The notes under the pieces are model-generated. The model was not told the origin of the DNA. It made no database searches and saw only the letters and a list, made by a program, of their open reading frames with translations. This document shows positions 12,400-25,389 of a DNA stretch of 64,000 bases, piece by piece; the first letter of the stretch is position 1, and every line of letters begins with the position of its first letter. The DNA comes from Thuidium tamariscinum. Its lineage: Eukaryota > Streptophyta > Bryopsida > Hypnales > Thuidiaceae. A program made the position numbers and the translations under genes. Location of the stretch: contig OX344752.2 of the NCBI GenBank assembly GCA_947034885.2, positions 26,354,386-26,418,385 of the forward strand. Reading direction: 5' to 3'.

Positions 12400-12960
12400 A
12401 ATAGAAAATCCAAGGAAACATTCCACATCAAGTACTATTCAAGGAGTTGATCAATGCATGATAGCTTGAATTTTCTTTGGATTCATAAATAATCCTTTGT
12501 TAGAAATGATGCATCCAAAAACTCCACTTGTGATTGGCAAAATATGCAATTCTTTACTTTGGCATATAATTCAATGTTTTATAGTTTTTATGACACAAGT
12601 TTTACATTTTTTAATAATCTTCATCATTCTTAGAATAGACCAAATTTTGATGTTGTTAAGATGATATATGACAAAGTTTTCCAACAATTTGCAAAAGATA
12701 TCATTAACCAGATGTTGGAAAATAGTTAGAGCATTTGTAAGTCCAAATGGCATGACATTTTATTCAAAAAACCCAAACTTGTTCAACATATAATCTTCTT
12801 TTCATCCCATTTTTTTAGGCACACCAAATTATACTCTCTATAAAAAATAACCCTAAAATAGATCTTGCATTGTCGAAGTAGATTGAAAAGTTCAAACCCA
12901 AGTGACAATGGATGATATTTGAAGAATATTGATGCTTATGTTGGAGATTTGGAATGATAA
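12400..12960 (-). pseudogene. Degenerate Ty3/gypsy reverse transcriptase
   Basis: On the minus strand, 12753-12571 reads MPFGLTNA, then IFQHLVNDIF and a FVIYHLNNI stretch. That is the order of the conserved Ty3/gypsy reverse-transcriptase block MPFGL-x-NA...FQ..MN..L...YLDD. The catalytic YLDD box is lost (YHLNN). Further on (about 12510-12400) the same strand shows a broken FLG...NPKKI...FLG region typical of the segment after the catalytic box. Upstream (about 12870-12760) a GFFE-like piece precedes MPFGL. Stops and frame changes are frequent. No LTRs were recognised. It is an old, inactive relic. Confidence 0.7.
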
Positions 12961-15900
12961 ATAAACTTCTTAGTAATGTTTTTTTTAACATAATTCTTCA
13001 TGCGGAAAGTTTATTTGGCAAAAAATTGTAAATTGGACCAAAAGGGGGTTAACTCCCATCTTTAAGATCAATGGTACAATTGTACAAACCTTGTTTTAGT
13101 AAGATGTTGGCATTTTTTAATGAGAGTATTTTAAAAATATTTGTATTGATTTGAAATATTTGTTGAAGTAATACCTTCATCACAAGTCAAATTTGTGTAA
13201 TTAGATAAAAACAAAAATAAAATAAAATAAAAATTTTAAAGAGCTATTCTAACAACTCTAGTTCCAATAAACAAAGGTTTGATGGTTGGAGGTTTTCCAA
13301 TAGGTTTTGTCAAAATAGATTCTAAGGGAAATTATGATTTTTGCAATCTTCAATGTATTGTATTGTATTTTAAGCCAAGAAAGTTCCAAAATGACAAGGT
13401 TGGAAGTGATTCTAATAATATTTAATACAATTAAACAACTGTGACCATCAAAATAATTTCATCAAAAGATTTTAATCAAGAAAAGCTTATACAAACCAAT
13501 AGAATTGTTGTTCTATATAAATAATGTGATATGAAATGTTCAATGTTACTTCATTTATTACTTGATTTTTCAATAGGATGAAAAAATATATATATAAAAT
13601 AAAAATAGTATAAAGAGAATGTTGTCAAACTTCAAGTTGGAAGAAGCTAAGGCTTGCATATTTAAGAATATAGATACATTGGCATACTTTGATGGAGGAA
13701 AAAATTATAAAGAGATCAAAATTATTTCACTAGTTGAGGATGAGTGTCAAATAGACTATAAAATGTTGTGTACACACAACTACAATAAAGAGTGTTTTAA
13801 GTAAGGTTTTAGTGTAATCCTAGTACCAAGATTTTCAATAATGACCTTATAGAAGATTTTAAAGTAAAATTTTACTAGAAACAAATGTAATTTTAGATAA
13901 ATTTAAACTAAAAATCTCATAGAAAGTCATCACCTTAAATATCTTACTACTAGGTCTATACAAAACCTTAAATTAAACATTCCTCTTATAGTAGTGGTGA
14001 TGCAAAGATATAATGTGTTAATAAATTTGATACTATAGTTGTCATCAAATTAGGTTGAATCTAGAGGATTCTAAAACATTCCTTATCATTACAATGTAAT
14101 TAGGGCCCTTGTCAAAATTTTAAGCACACAAGAGTAATAATGCAAATATTTACAAAATGAAGTCTCCTCGTAAAGTAGTGGTGCCAAAGAATAGCACCCA
14201 AGTCAATATCGAAGATGGAAGAAAAACTAATAGGACAATCTATTAACCAAGAAAGATGAAGGAAATACACATCGGGAAAGGAAACACAAATGTTGGTTGG
14301 ACCATTACATTCCAATTGACCATTGGGTGGTCTACATCTAAATTGATTGCAATCATTCATTGGATTCTCAAAGTGCTTGCCTACACCCTTGCCCTTGTGT
14401 GCATTATTTCTTAAAGACCAAGTGACCTTCTTAAAGCCTCGTTCTACTCCTAATGTTAATTATTTTCAACCTTCCTTGTTTTGAAATACAAAATATAAGA
14501 CCTAAAATACCATTTCTTTGATATCTGAGATTTTTAACACTCATAATTTTTAAAGGAATATTCTTAATCTTATTTCTTACAGCAAAGGTAGTAAAAGATT
14601 TCAATTAAAATATATACATCAATTTTTAGAACAATCTAATACTCTATTTGTATACTACAATAAGAAATCTAAAAGCAAAGTTTTATAGATCAAAATTTGA
14701 ATCTAGTCTTGTCAAATTGAATACACATTGCAAACATTAAAAAATGGATATTCTTCTAGATGAGATCAAATCTTAAATTTCAAAAACTATGCAAAAATTT
14801 AGCTAGAGGATGGAGGTTTCAAGTGCAAGAGATGTATTGTTGTTGAATCTAAGGATCACTTTAGCCTTAAGTTTGTAGTAGAGACAAAAATACTTGTAAA
14901 TGGGAACCTTTTGTTCTCATTTAATATCTATACCTTCTTTGCAACAAATTTTTAGAATTGATCCATCGTTTATAAAAATAATGACTTTCTTAAATTATCT
15001 ATAAACATATTCATTTCATCCTTCTTGAATTTATTATAACAATGTTTGATATTTATCAAAAACTTATTGAACAAAATGCCTAAAATTCTAAATAAAATTC
15101 ATTGAAAAATAATGTTAGTGGTTTTGACAAGTGTTTTTTAATTTAGAAGTTTGAAATGTTGTACTCTAACTTTGGTAGCTTTTAAAGTTTTAAAAGGTAG
15201 TTTTTTTTAATGTAAGTTTAATTAAAAGAGCTACGTGAACTAAAGAAAACTATTTTTTAAAGTGAAACATATTAGCACTCTTTAAACCATATATTAGGTG
15301 CTAAGAAAAGTAATAAAAATTTATAGTTCATAAATGTGATAAAATAAGGGTAGTCATTGGTATTCATAGGGCTGAACTTCTCTGGCAAATGGTCACGTGG
15401 CAATTTAAGGTTTGCTTTTGGGTGGCCCTTAGTGAACAAGTATTCTTCTATAGCAAAGTCTTCCTTGCATTTGTCCTTCTACTTGTAAGGTGAATAATCA
15501 GTGTGAAGAATAATTTGCAAGTGAAACTTTTCATTTTGTGACTCTATGGTTTCACTCATCCTATGTCAATTTCACCATCGCCTTTGGTAGAAATCAATAG
15601 ACCTCCCTCCATCCAACCCAACTAGTAACTTGTTTTCCGGATAATGAAACCTCATGCTCATTAATTTGGGAAGGGGTATTACACCTTCTCCACACAATAA
15701 GAGATTTCATTGACTCCCTTTCCTCAAGATCATTTTTGGAGAAGTTCAGCCTTGTGAAAGAATTGTGACTACTCTTAATGAATGTAAGACTTTAAAGAAA
15801 ATTGAGTGATGAAATTGAATGCCATGAAAGAATGAAATTGACCAAATTTAGATTCATGTGGCAATAATGCATTAAATATATAATATGGCTTTGTACTCTA

Positions 15901-17664
15901 TTCTATTCAATCCTTCTATTTCAGCCATGAGATAGATCTTGAAGGACACCAATACTACATGATGACTTTGATATTGGATGTATACTATATTGCAAATTAT
16001 AAATAATCAAATGCATTTTCACATTGCAAGTATTCCAATGGCTTGAAGCTAGGATTGCATTATTAGTGCACAATGTAAAATGATTACTCAAATGCTCATT
16101 TGAAACAAATTTTATAATTAATTGTTATAAATTAAGACCTTATAAATTTATTTACAAGAATTTTCATATATTCATAATTTAAATCATATGTTTTTAAATT
16201 AAAAGATTCAGGGTTCAAAACTTTTCATATGTCAATCAAAATTTTCCAAAGTGTCTATTGATTAGAAGTTGAATTTGAATTTAACAACAAATAAATTGGA
16301 AAGTGTAAATTAAAATTTCTTTTTACACCTAGACAAGTGATTGTTCAAGGTTTCTAAATATAGACTCATATTATTGAAATTGTGATTTGGAATTTTTCCA
16401 CCCTTTAAATATAGAACAACAATAGAAATAATTTGAAAATGTTGAGTTAAAACTTCTAAAGTTTGATCTTCCTTCAACTACAAATGCATGTGTTTTTAGC
16501 ACTAATAAAATTAATAGAGCAAAGATGATTTTTTACTCCATTTATACATGCTAGGGCAACATGACAAAATTTAAAAGAACCTCTATATTATCATATGTAG
16601 GATCTACTTTGTCACCATAGGGTGCCTATGAAGTCATGACTAAATTGAAGCCATTAAACTAGAATGATGAAATGAAGTCAAAAAAAATAATAGAATTTCA
16701 AATTCACAAAACTAGTATTAAAACCAATAGTATCTTTTCAATTGAAGGAGTTCAAGTGATTTTGAGGGAACCAATGAAAACCTTTGGAATTCACTTAATT
16801 TACAAAAACAAAGTTTGAAGAATTTGGATTTTTTTTCAAAAATATGAGAGTTGAAAGGTTTTCAAGGCAACCAATGGGGGACATATCTTTGTGGTCATTG
16901 TATTGACAAATATAAGGCTCAACGTTGTCTATTGATCAACATTCACCTTTGAAGTTGCTCTAACAAGTTCATAACTGCCAAGACTTTTGAATCAACTAAG
17001 GTCTATAGACTCGTAAGCTTCCAAAGATGATCCTACTACAAGTTTTCCAAACTTCATTTGCATGTATGTAACTATGTATGAACAAAAAATGAAACAATTC
17101 ATCGTATCAAATGTAATTGAAACTAAAAATAACTGATTTTTTTTGTATAGCTTTATAATACAACATAGAACTAAAAAATTTATGGTATCACTCTAGAATT
17201 AGAAAATTAACAAGGCATAGTTGTAGGACCAGAAATCAAGTTGTTGTAAAGCTTTGATAATGACTCTTAAGTTGGTTTAGTCAATATTTGGAGTAGTCTT
17301 TGATGGAATTGTAGTAACAAATATAAGGGCGACTTTGAGCCTACAAGATCTATTACAAGTTACAACAAAAAATGATGGAAGGAAGCCGTGACAAAAATGC
17401 TAGAATGAAGCCAAGATGAAAACAACAAGTTTAGAAGCCACAAAGAAAATGAAGGAATTTTTAAGTTATACAACTAAAATTCAAATTCCACCAAAAAGGT
17501 GGTTTTCACAATAGAGTTGATGAGTTTTTTTTGAAGGAACCAATAGAAACCCTTGAGGTTCAATTAATTTTTCAAATGCTAGAAGAATTTGAAATTTAAA
17601 ATAAGAAATTTGAGGGTTGATAAAATTCATTTTGCCAAATGTCATTAAATCATCCCCATACTTA
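12961..17664. other. No gene; AT-rich desert
   Basis: Nothing supports a gene. A minus-strand 82-codon frame (14360-14112) has no recognisable motif. A 13-base inverted pair, GGCTGAACTTCTC (15370) and GAGAAGTTCAGCC (15739), may mark a small element of about 380 bases, but no target duplication is visible. Part of the stretch may be further gypsy remnant. Confidence 0.4.
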
Positions 17665-18295
17665 GGGCCACTTCACACTATGGCCAAAGGTTGAGAGTCC
17701 GTCGGTTTCCACCAATCAAATTTCAAGAAACCATGAGTTCGGACTCTCGACCCTTCACACTACACGGCACAATCCAAAGTCCATCAAAATTTGATGTCCC
17801 AAAAATTGCTTACATGGCAACCAAATGCTTACATGGCGACGGACTCTCGACTAGAGTTTGGGTCAAGCAAAAATGGAGACCCAAACTCTAGTTGAGAGGC
17901 CGTGGGAGTTTTTTCATTAAAAATCAGAATCTAATAAGATCTTAATCATTAGATTGGCATAGGTTTGGACTTTGGGCTTGGCCATGGGCCGCTTCACACT
18001 ATGGCCGTCCAAGTTGAGAGGCCATGGGAGTTCATTTTCAAGGGTTTGGACCTCTTGGACTTGGCCTTTGGAGACTTCACACTATGGCCATCCAAGTTGA
18101 GAGGCCGTGGGAGTTCATTTTCAAGGATTTGGACTTTGGACTTGGCCTTTGGAGGCTTCACACTATGACCGGCCAAAGGCTTTAAATCCTATTTTTTATT
18201 GCCTTTTAATAGCCCATTTCTTCGGACTCTTGCCAAAGTTTGGTCACTCACTCCCATGGCCTCTTGACTTGGTCAGCCATAGTATGAAGCAGCCC
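17665..18295. repeat. Family C Tourist-like element, long compound copy, TTA target duplication
   Basis: TTA at 17662-17664 and 18296-18298 flank ends that read GGGCCACTTCACACTATGG and, on the reverse of the right, GGGCTGCTTCATACTATGG. At 631 bases it is about four times longer than its relatives. It contains repeated internal ends (ACTTCACACTATGGCC near 17670, 17995, 18068 and 18157) and tandem TTTGGACTTGGCCTTTGGAG units, so it grew by internal duplication or by insertion of its own kind. Confidence 0.75.
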
Positions 18296-18355
18296 TTAAC
18301 TATTGTTTTTTTTTTAATTTTGATTTTGGATCTAAGTATATGATGGTTTTAGTAG

Positions 18356-18537
18356 TCTACGGACTTCTACTTTGAAAATTTATAGAAATTGCATATCATA
18401 TCTAGAACTCTTCTTTTTCTTAAATCCATGATTTTCAATTGCTAATACTACAAAAATGTTTTTTTCTAGAAGAAAATGGTTCCAAATAAGTTGAAATGTT
18501 CATTTTGATGGTTTAGGTGATTCTACTTTAGTTAACG
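18356..18537 (+). repeat. Eroded relic of the 53584-53935 element
   Basis: The segment runs parallel to 53755-53935: GTCTACGGACTTCTACTTTG, GATTTTCAATTGCTAATAC, ACTACAAAAATGTTTTT and a final GTGATTCTACTTTAG against GGTGCTTCTACCTTAG. The left half is not recognisable. Confidence 0.55.
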
Positions 18538-18802
18538 AATCAAAAGAGATGTACCTATTGGAAACCTCAAAATTGAGTTATTGATTATAATATTTCCACT
18601 TTAAAGAATTGACTAATAAAAGACATGGATGGTTCAATTATGGATTTATAATTGTTTGGAAGACAAAATGAAGTAGATGTAATTGCATACATGGAAGTTG
18701 ATAGTTTAAGACTTCGACATTTGTTTTCGGACTTTAGAAGATTGTACCAAGTTCAATAACCATATGCATGTATCTGAAAGTGAACTAAAGATCGATGTAA
18801 GT

Positions 18803-19729
18803 TTAGCCCCTAAAGGACCAACATGTGTTTTTTGGCCGTATAGAAATTTTGGGCAGGTATGTGTGATTGGAAATTTGAATATTTTGGGCTGAAATTTTAA
18901 TAAAAAGGGGGGGGGGGGGCGAGGAATATCTTCATGTGTACCAAATTTCATGACATTTGGAGATATGAGTCAAAAGTTATGGCCTAATATGTTACTTTTT
19001 TCGTAACTGGGCAGTTCGGGCAGATAAAAAAAAACTCTTTTTTCAAAAATGAAAATTTTTAACTGGTTTTCTACATTTATATATAAGTGGAAAGCTTTGA
19101 ATCATTCAAAGAGTCAAAAGTTATGAGGTTTTTTTGTTTGCGGGCAGTAATGGATTCTCCACTAATAAAGAAACTTCGAAGTTGTTTATTTCACTCAATT
19201 TTCAATATTTTGGTAAAAAAATAAAATCCTAGGATGTAGATTGAATATTACAACATTACAACCATTGGGATTGTCATTTTTGAATTCTATAATTAAATTC
19301 TTAACAATTTAGTATTATGAATCATTCTCTACTTCTTTTTACCTACTATTTTTTTCCTATATGTTGTACAATTCCAAATGACATGAAATTTTTTGAGCAT
19401 ATCTCCATCTTGTTTAGGAAACTGAATTCAAAGAGGCACCACCATTTTCAACATTTTTTCCTTGAGAAGTGAGCTTGTGAAGTGCAGCTGCCCGGTTTTT
19501 TGCAGGATTGAAAAAATGGTTTTGGTGAATTTGAATGCTTATATCTTTTGATCCACATGTTGGAATTTTCTGAAATTTTCACCACATGTTTTTTAGACAT
19601 TATACTACAAGATCCTATAGTTACATGTGTCAAAAATTGTTTTTTTTCAAGAAAATTGGTAGTTGTACTAGAAATGGTAGTTTTCGAGCGTTTTTGGTGA
19701 ATACATAGTCATGGAACTTTAGGGGTTAA
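18803..19729 (-). mobile_element. Family H TTAA element, copy 4 (927 bases)
   Basis: It starts TTAGCCCCTAAAGGACC and ends GGAACTTTAGGGGTTAA, and the body is the reverse of H copies 1 and 2. A run of 13 G interrupts it at about 18907-18919, a position where the other copies show no such run. Confidence 0.8.
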
Positions 19730-19818
19730 TTTACATGATTATAATTCATCATTTTTGGAGTATTGGAGATTACATCAAAAATGAGGGGGCCCAAAAATAG
19801 AGAAGCCTCCCTCTCCAA

Positions 19819-20113
19819 CAGGGTTTTTTTTTCATTTCTTGTGAAGTGTCAAAGTGGCGATATTTCATTTCATTGTGGAGTTCCAAATCTCAACACTCAT
19901 CTATATATTGGATAGAAAATATCATATGAGCATATAATACATATCTATCATTCTATTTTCATCCATTATTTGGCGATTTCATCCACTATTTAAAAAAAAT
20001 TGGAGTTACTGGCGATTTCATCCAAAATTTTAGTGTTTTTTTCCTATAGGCTTGGTACTAGGCCAAAAAATTTGGTGCAATTTTGCACCAAATCGCCAGA
20101 AAAAAAAACCCTG
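19819..20113 (+). mobile_element. hAT-like MITE (family K), copy 1, perfect 8-base target duplication
   Basis: The element begins CAGGGTTTTTTTTTC and ends GAAAAAAAACCCTG. CTCTCCAA is duplicated at 19811-19818 and 20114-20121. An 8-base duplication with CAGGG...CCCTG ends is the classic hAT signature. The 295-base interior (ATACATATCTATCATTC, CTATAGGCTTGGT) recurs at 32834-33132. It has no transposase, so it is non-autonomous. Confidence 0.85.
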
Positions 20114-20121
20114 CTCTCCAA

Positions 20122-22338
20122 GCATTCTTGTTTGTCATTGAGAATTCTTCATAAAGAAATCATGACCTTTGGATTGGTGTAAACCACCAAGAAGTCATGG
20201 ATTTTTTTTTTAAATATAAAAGGAACACTTTTCAAAAAGGCTCCTTAGAAATTTAATCACTTCCTTGACTAGACCTAACTATAATTCTAGGGGCTCAAAA
20301 TTTAGGCTTTCATTCCACAAAGGAAAAAATTGTATTCTAGATCATTGGGTCTTCTTGGAGACCCATGACGTTTCATTTTATTGTATAAAGCCATTTTCCA
20401 AGGACTTTTCAAGTTCAAACATTCAAAACCTTCAAAAATTTGGCCCCTTCACTTTTCATTTTCATGTAAACTGGGCTTAAATACATATGTTGGAATTTGA
20501 TGGTTGATACAACAAGCTATTCATGAATCTTTAAGAAGATGCTTTGTATTTTTTTCTATAGGTTTTGATTTTTTACAGAGAATTTTATTGTCAAGTTGTA
20601 ATGTTTACAAAGAAACATCATAACAGTTTGTTGAAATGTAATCCATTGTTGAATGAATGTTTAAGTATTCCAATTTTTTCAACAATTAAGATGGTATCTC
20701 CACATTTGAATAAATTGCTAACTTTTCATTCATAATGAACGTATTTATCACTATATTATGTTGCCTTGGAATAATGGAAATAAAATCTATATTTTTAAGT
20801 AAATACAAACATAGGTTGAATATTAGAAGGAAAGGCCAATAGTCAAAATGAACAATACAAAATTAAAAAACTCTTGATCTTTGAAGGGGAAATAAACCAA
20901 AAAATAGTTGGAATTGATTTTCAATTGAAAATTCTAAATAAAGATTGATTATATTCATTTTGAAGGAAACTTTTTTTAAATACAAATCTTAAATTGTAGG
21001 AAAATTCATCTATTGTCTACTAGTTTTACCAAATCAAAATTGTTTGGATCTTAGATGCAATTTGATATGAATGTTTTAGATTTGGAAAAAATTGGAAACT
21101 CCCTAAATTTTGCAACCAATAAGGTGGTGGCCCCTCTATTGAAGAGTCAATTATGGAGGTTGATCAAGACAAAATCAACACATATGGGCCACTAAATAAT
21201 TATAGGCAATTAATCTTCTAGGCTTGACTTTCTCTTTGTATAATTGCAACTTTGTTGATTTAAAAAGGTTAATTTAATAGAAATGCTTTGAATGATAAAC
21301 CACCACAATCTATGATAATTGGACATTTACAATACTCAAATGATGTAAAAATATCCACTTACCAAAATACTAAGATTTTAATATTGATGTGTTGATTTAT
21401 GTCATTTATAAACAAATGATGATGGAAAAGTTTATCTCACTTTCACAAAAAGGGAGGCCAATAATTCAATGCCAATGAAGAGGCCAATAATTGTTTCTTT
21501 CCTTCAAACTCAATATTGTATTTTACAAATTAAGAATAAGATTTGCACATCTATTGACGATGTTTATTTTTTCAAAAAATGATTTTGACAAATTCTAAAA
21601 AGAGACGTCTTCCATAATTTTAGTCCCTAATTTCTTCGAGAAATACATAATTTCAAAAGAATTGGGTTTTATTTATCAAAAATAAAATGTCAATTTATTT
21701 TGTCATTTTTCTTATGACAGGTTAAAATTACAATAATAATTGATATGCAAAGAAAACAATAGAAATACCAATACCTTATCTTAACAGTGAATAAATTTAT
21801 CAATAAAAAATACATACAATAGCAGTTATTGCTATAGCCAATGTAAAAATGTTAGACTATGGCATTTCAATTTGGAACAAAAATAAATAAAAGATAGTTC
21901 TATCAAAAATTCATTAAAATTTATTTTTTGCATGCAAGATTTATTTCTACCAATAAAAGCTACCCGACATTGACCAATGATCATTAAATAGTCAATTGGT
22001 CATTCAAGGTGAAGGCAAAGGTATTTATAAACTCTTGGTTTTCAAAATTTTCAAAAGTTGCAATAAATTTTCAATGTTTATTACTATTTTGGTTTTATTT
22101 TTATTTTATTTTTCTTTGAGTACATAATAAGAATCCATGTGCAATTTTCATTCTATCTTTGCACATCACCTAAATTAAAGAATTTTACATAATTCTATTA
22201 AGAGTAATATTAACAAATTCATTAATTAGTTTGTTTCAATTACAAATATGTTATAGGGCACAATTTATGATTGATCTTTAAATACTTAAGCATTCAATTG
22301 GTGGATGATGGATGTTATTAAAATAGTAATTTATATAC
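20122..22338. other. No gene; AT-rich
   Basis: Only short frames occur (71 codons at 20265-20480 is the longest, without recognisable motif). No repeat ends are recognised. Confidence 0.4.
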
Positions 22339-23694
22339 TTAACCCCTAAAGGATCATTGTCCCTTTGGGGGATGAATGGGATTTCGGGCAAGCCCTACGA
22401 GCTTAAGTTTTATCATGATTTCTTAAAAAAAAATTTAAAGATAGAAAAATTAATAATCTTGATGTGAATATTAATTTTTTTTCAATTGATGCTTGGCAAT
22501 AAAAGTTATGCCCAAATAAGTTTAAAATAGGGGAGATTGGGCAACAAAAAAAGTTCAAAATTTGAGTTTTAGAAAAAATGAAAACTTATCCTCATCGATT
22601 ATAATTTTTTCTATATAAAAAGATTTGATTCATTCCATTTGGATTTGTTATGAGAAAGTTATGGACAATCTTGTTTTTTGGGCAATTTGATCATCTTCTT
22701 GAAAAAATAACTTATAGGATCCAATTCTAAATGCAATTTTTATAATTAAAAAAAAAATCTACATGGCTTATTTTGCTTACTGGAACAATCCCACTATTGG
22801 GACAAGCACATTCTAATTCCATCTTAGAGATATTAATTATTTAACCTTTCCTTCTATCTCATACTTACTTCTATATAACAATTTCTTAAAGAATAAAAAT
22901 CAAGTTTTTTGTAATTTTTTCCCCTAGACTCTCAACTCTATTATACACTTCAAAGATTTAAAGCTCAAAACTTTGTAGTGCAAAAAAATTAAGTTAAAAA
23001 GGTTCAAAGTCAAATAATCCAATCTCGCAATGTGCTAAAAAAAACTTGTATTTGTTACTTTAAATGTAGAGATCTTGCAATTTGCACAATAAAAAATTGG
23101 AAATCTTTTCCACATACTTTCATACTAGTTAGGTGTAAGATCCTATTGTTAGATGTGCAAAAAAAAAAAGGTTTCAGATTTTTTCTTAGCCGTACAATCT
23201 TGTAGTGTGAATGTTGTAGATGACATGGATCAAATTTGGAGTCATTTGACTGTATAGATTGAAAGATTATAATGATTTAGTGTTGAAAAAAGATGCTGAA
23301 ATTTTTCTGAAATCCAAGTTGAGCTTTAAATCTTTCAGCTCAAACTTGGATTGCTATGAAAATTTGACTACAATAACTAGACTTGTAGAGGAATGTAACC
23401 CAACAAATTTTATTGAAAACAAACAATGTATGAAGGAGATACAAGCCTTCAAAGTTGCAGCAATGAACTGCAATGGTGAACTCAAATTGAATCTATGAAC
23501 TTTGACTGGCTCCCAAATCATCTGTATATCTTGGATTGATTTGAAAATTTTACCACACAAACTAGACTAGTATGCGCAACTTTTCCAATAAGTTTTTATT
23601 GAATTCGGACATTGGATGCAAAAGTTACAACAATTTGAATCAAACTGCTAGGTTGTGAGGACACTTTTTGTCCACTCCGGCGATGAGGGGTTAA
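22339..23694. mobile_element. Chimeric TTAA element: family H end joined to family I end
   Basis: The left end TTAACCCCTAAAGGATC and the first 800 or so bases follow reversed family H. From about 23165 to the right end (GATGAGGGGTTAA) the sequence follows family I in + orientation, with ATGAAGGAGATACAAGCC and CACACAAACTAGACTAG. Each parental element has lost one end, yet the composite still has a TTAA at both borders. It is non-coding; the 79- and 68-codon frames are shadows. Confidence 0.65.
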
Positions 23695-24662
23695 TATGCA
23701 TTGAAGAAGTTGTTAGAAACTTCATGAAAATATCAATGAAAACAACAAAAAAGGAGTATTGATACATTACATGTAATTAGGACACTTTGGATGGAAAATA
23801 AATACACAAATAGATGTCAACCTTTCAAAGGAATTTTTGTTCAAATTTTTTCGAAATCAAGAAGGATGTTTTTATAATTTTGATTACATTGAAGCTTATT
23901 TTTAAAATAATTAAATATATTGCAAAGATCTACCAATCTTGCCCTTTACTCATGATATGACATAACTATATCTAATTGTGATCCTTGTTTAAATCCAAAG
24001 ACAACATATTTTGCCTAAAATGTAATGCCTCTAATCATGAGAGCCTAGGTGGTTGTTTTAAACTAGAAGAAAGCTAGTCGTGGAGCACCAAGGATAGCAC
24101 TCAGGTAAACACCAAAAAAGTCATTAAGATGTGTTTTTGTAGTGCTTCAAGATTAGCTTTCTACTAGTATTTGGGTACACTTCTTACTACAAAAACTTGA
24201 AAATTCATAGTTTATTCATACAATGTCCAAAAACTACATAAGAAAAAAAAATGAAGAATAGTCTTTAGATTTTCAATAGTATTTGGCAAAGAAATTAGGC
24301 AATTTACTAATTAGAACAATGCTCAATTAGGTGTAGTTGTCTTGATTATGGTGTAGGAGTGTAAGTCATTTATTATACATTTTCAAAGGTAATAATATTA
24401 CTATCTTTAGATTGAGCACCTATAACATTCTCAATTTTTTTTTTGTTTTACTAACTATTTTTCTATATTTTCCATATTGGACCATTTTTTCCAAGTATTG
24501 AGTCCTTTATTTTCTTTGTACTTCTCTCCAAATAACTTTAATAATATTTTTTATAGATTTTAGAATTGATTGTTTATTGTGATGGACCATGAGTCAAAGT
24601 CTGAAAAAAAAAACCAGAATGGAACTCCTTGAAGTACCTAAATTAAGGTTTAAAGTATCCGA
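23695..24662. other. No gene; AT-rich
   Basis: I see neither a coding region nor a repeat boundary. Confidence 0.4.
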
Positions 24663-25020
24663 CCCATTTCCAACTACCTCCTATTTCCAATCTATAGACT
24701 CTTCTCTTTCGGTGAAGTTGTGGCACAAAGCCCAGAGTAGTTGTGGCACATTATGATTGGTTGTAAGGCTCTTATAAATTCAATCAGCCCTTGTTAGATT
24801 TTGCAATCAGCCTACGGTCAGAAATAGAAAGGTCTATATCACTATTACAGGTCATAGATAATCTTTGAGTAAAAAATTCACAGTAATTACATTTTGTGTG
24901 CTAAAATTTTGAAAAAATATGTAGTCCTTTTAAACTCTATTTCTCTATAAGGGAAAAATTTTACATTCAAAAAATTTACACTTGAAATATACAAAATTGC
25001 TTAAGTGGTTGGAAATGGAT
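24663..25020. repeat. Inverted-repeat element related to family B
   Basis: The left end CCCATTTCCAACTAC and the right end GTGGTTGGAAATGGAT are inverted repeats. Reading from the right, AACCACTTAAGCAATTTTG resembles the family B interior. A second, partial copy starts at 53047. Confidence 0.55.
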
Positions 25021-25069
25021 TGAATATTCTAATGGTGTTTGATGTTATGTTTCTATTGTAAGGTAGAAG

Positions 25070-25387
25070 GCTCTTAAATGGAGCGGGTTCTAAAATGGTG
25101 CCCTATCTTAAATTTACAATATTTGTACATGTTGCTTTTTCATAGCCTTCAACAGTGTACTGACAGTGTACATTGTAGCTAGGGCACCATTTTACAGCCC
25201 TATGCCCTTTCAGCTTCAAAATTTGATAACTAATTCAAAGAAGCTCAGAAAAATATGAAACGACTTGGATTAGATGTCAATTCTACTTGTTTCTCAAGGA
25301 AAATTTACTGAGAAATATTTTTAGAGGTTTTACCTCCCTAAAATTCTATTTCAGCCCTTAGATGGTCCATTGTAGGACCTCTTACCT
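25070..25387 (+). repeat. Family D element, diverged copy
   Basis: It is alignable to 33761-34090 over most of its length: TATGAAACGACTTGG, TCAGCCCTTAGATGGTC, then a final GGACCTCTTACCTTA. The left end is eroded. The Stowaway-like element begins immediately at its terminal TA. Confidence 0.65.
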
Positions 25388-25389
25388 TA

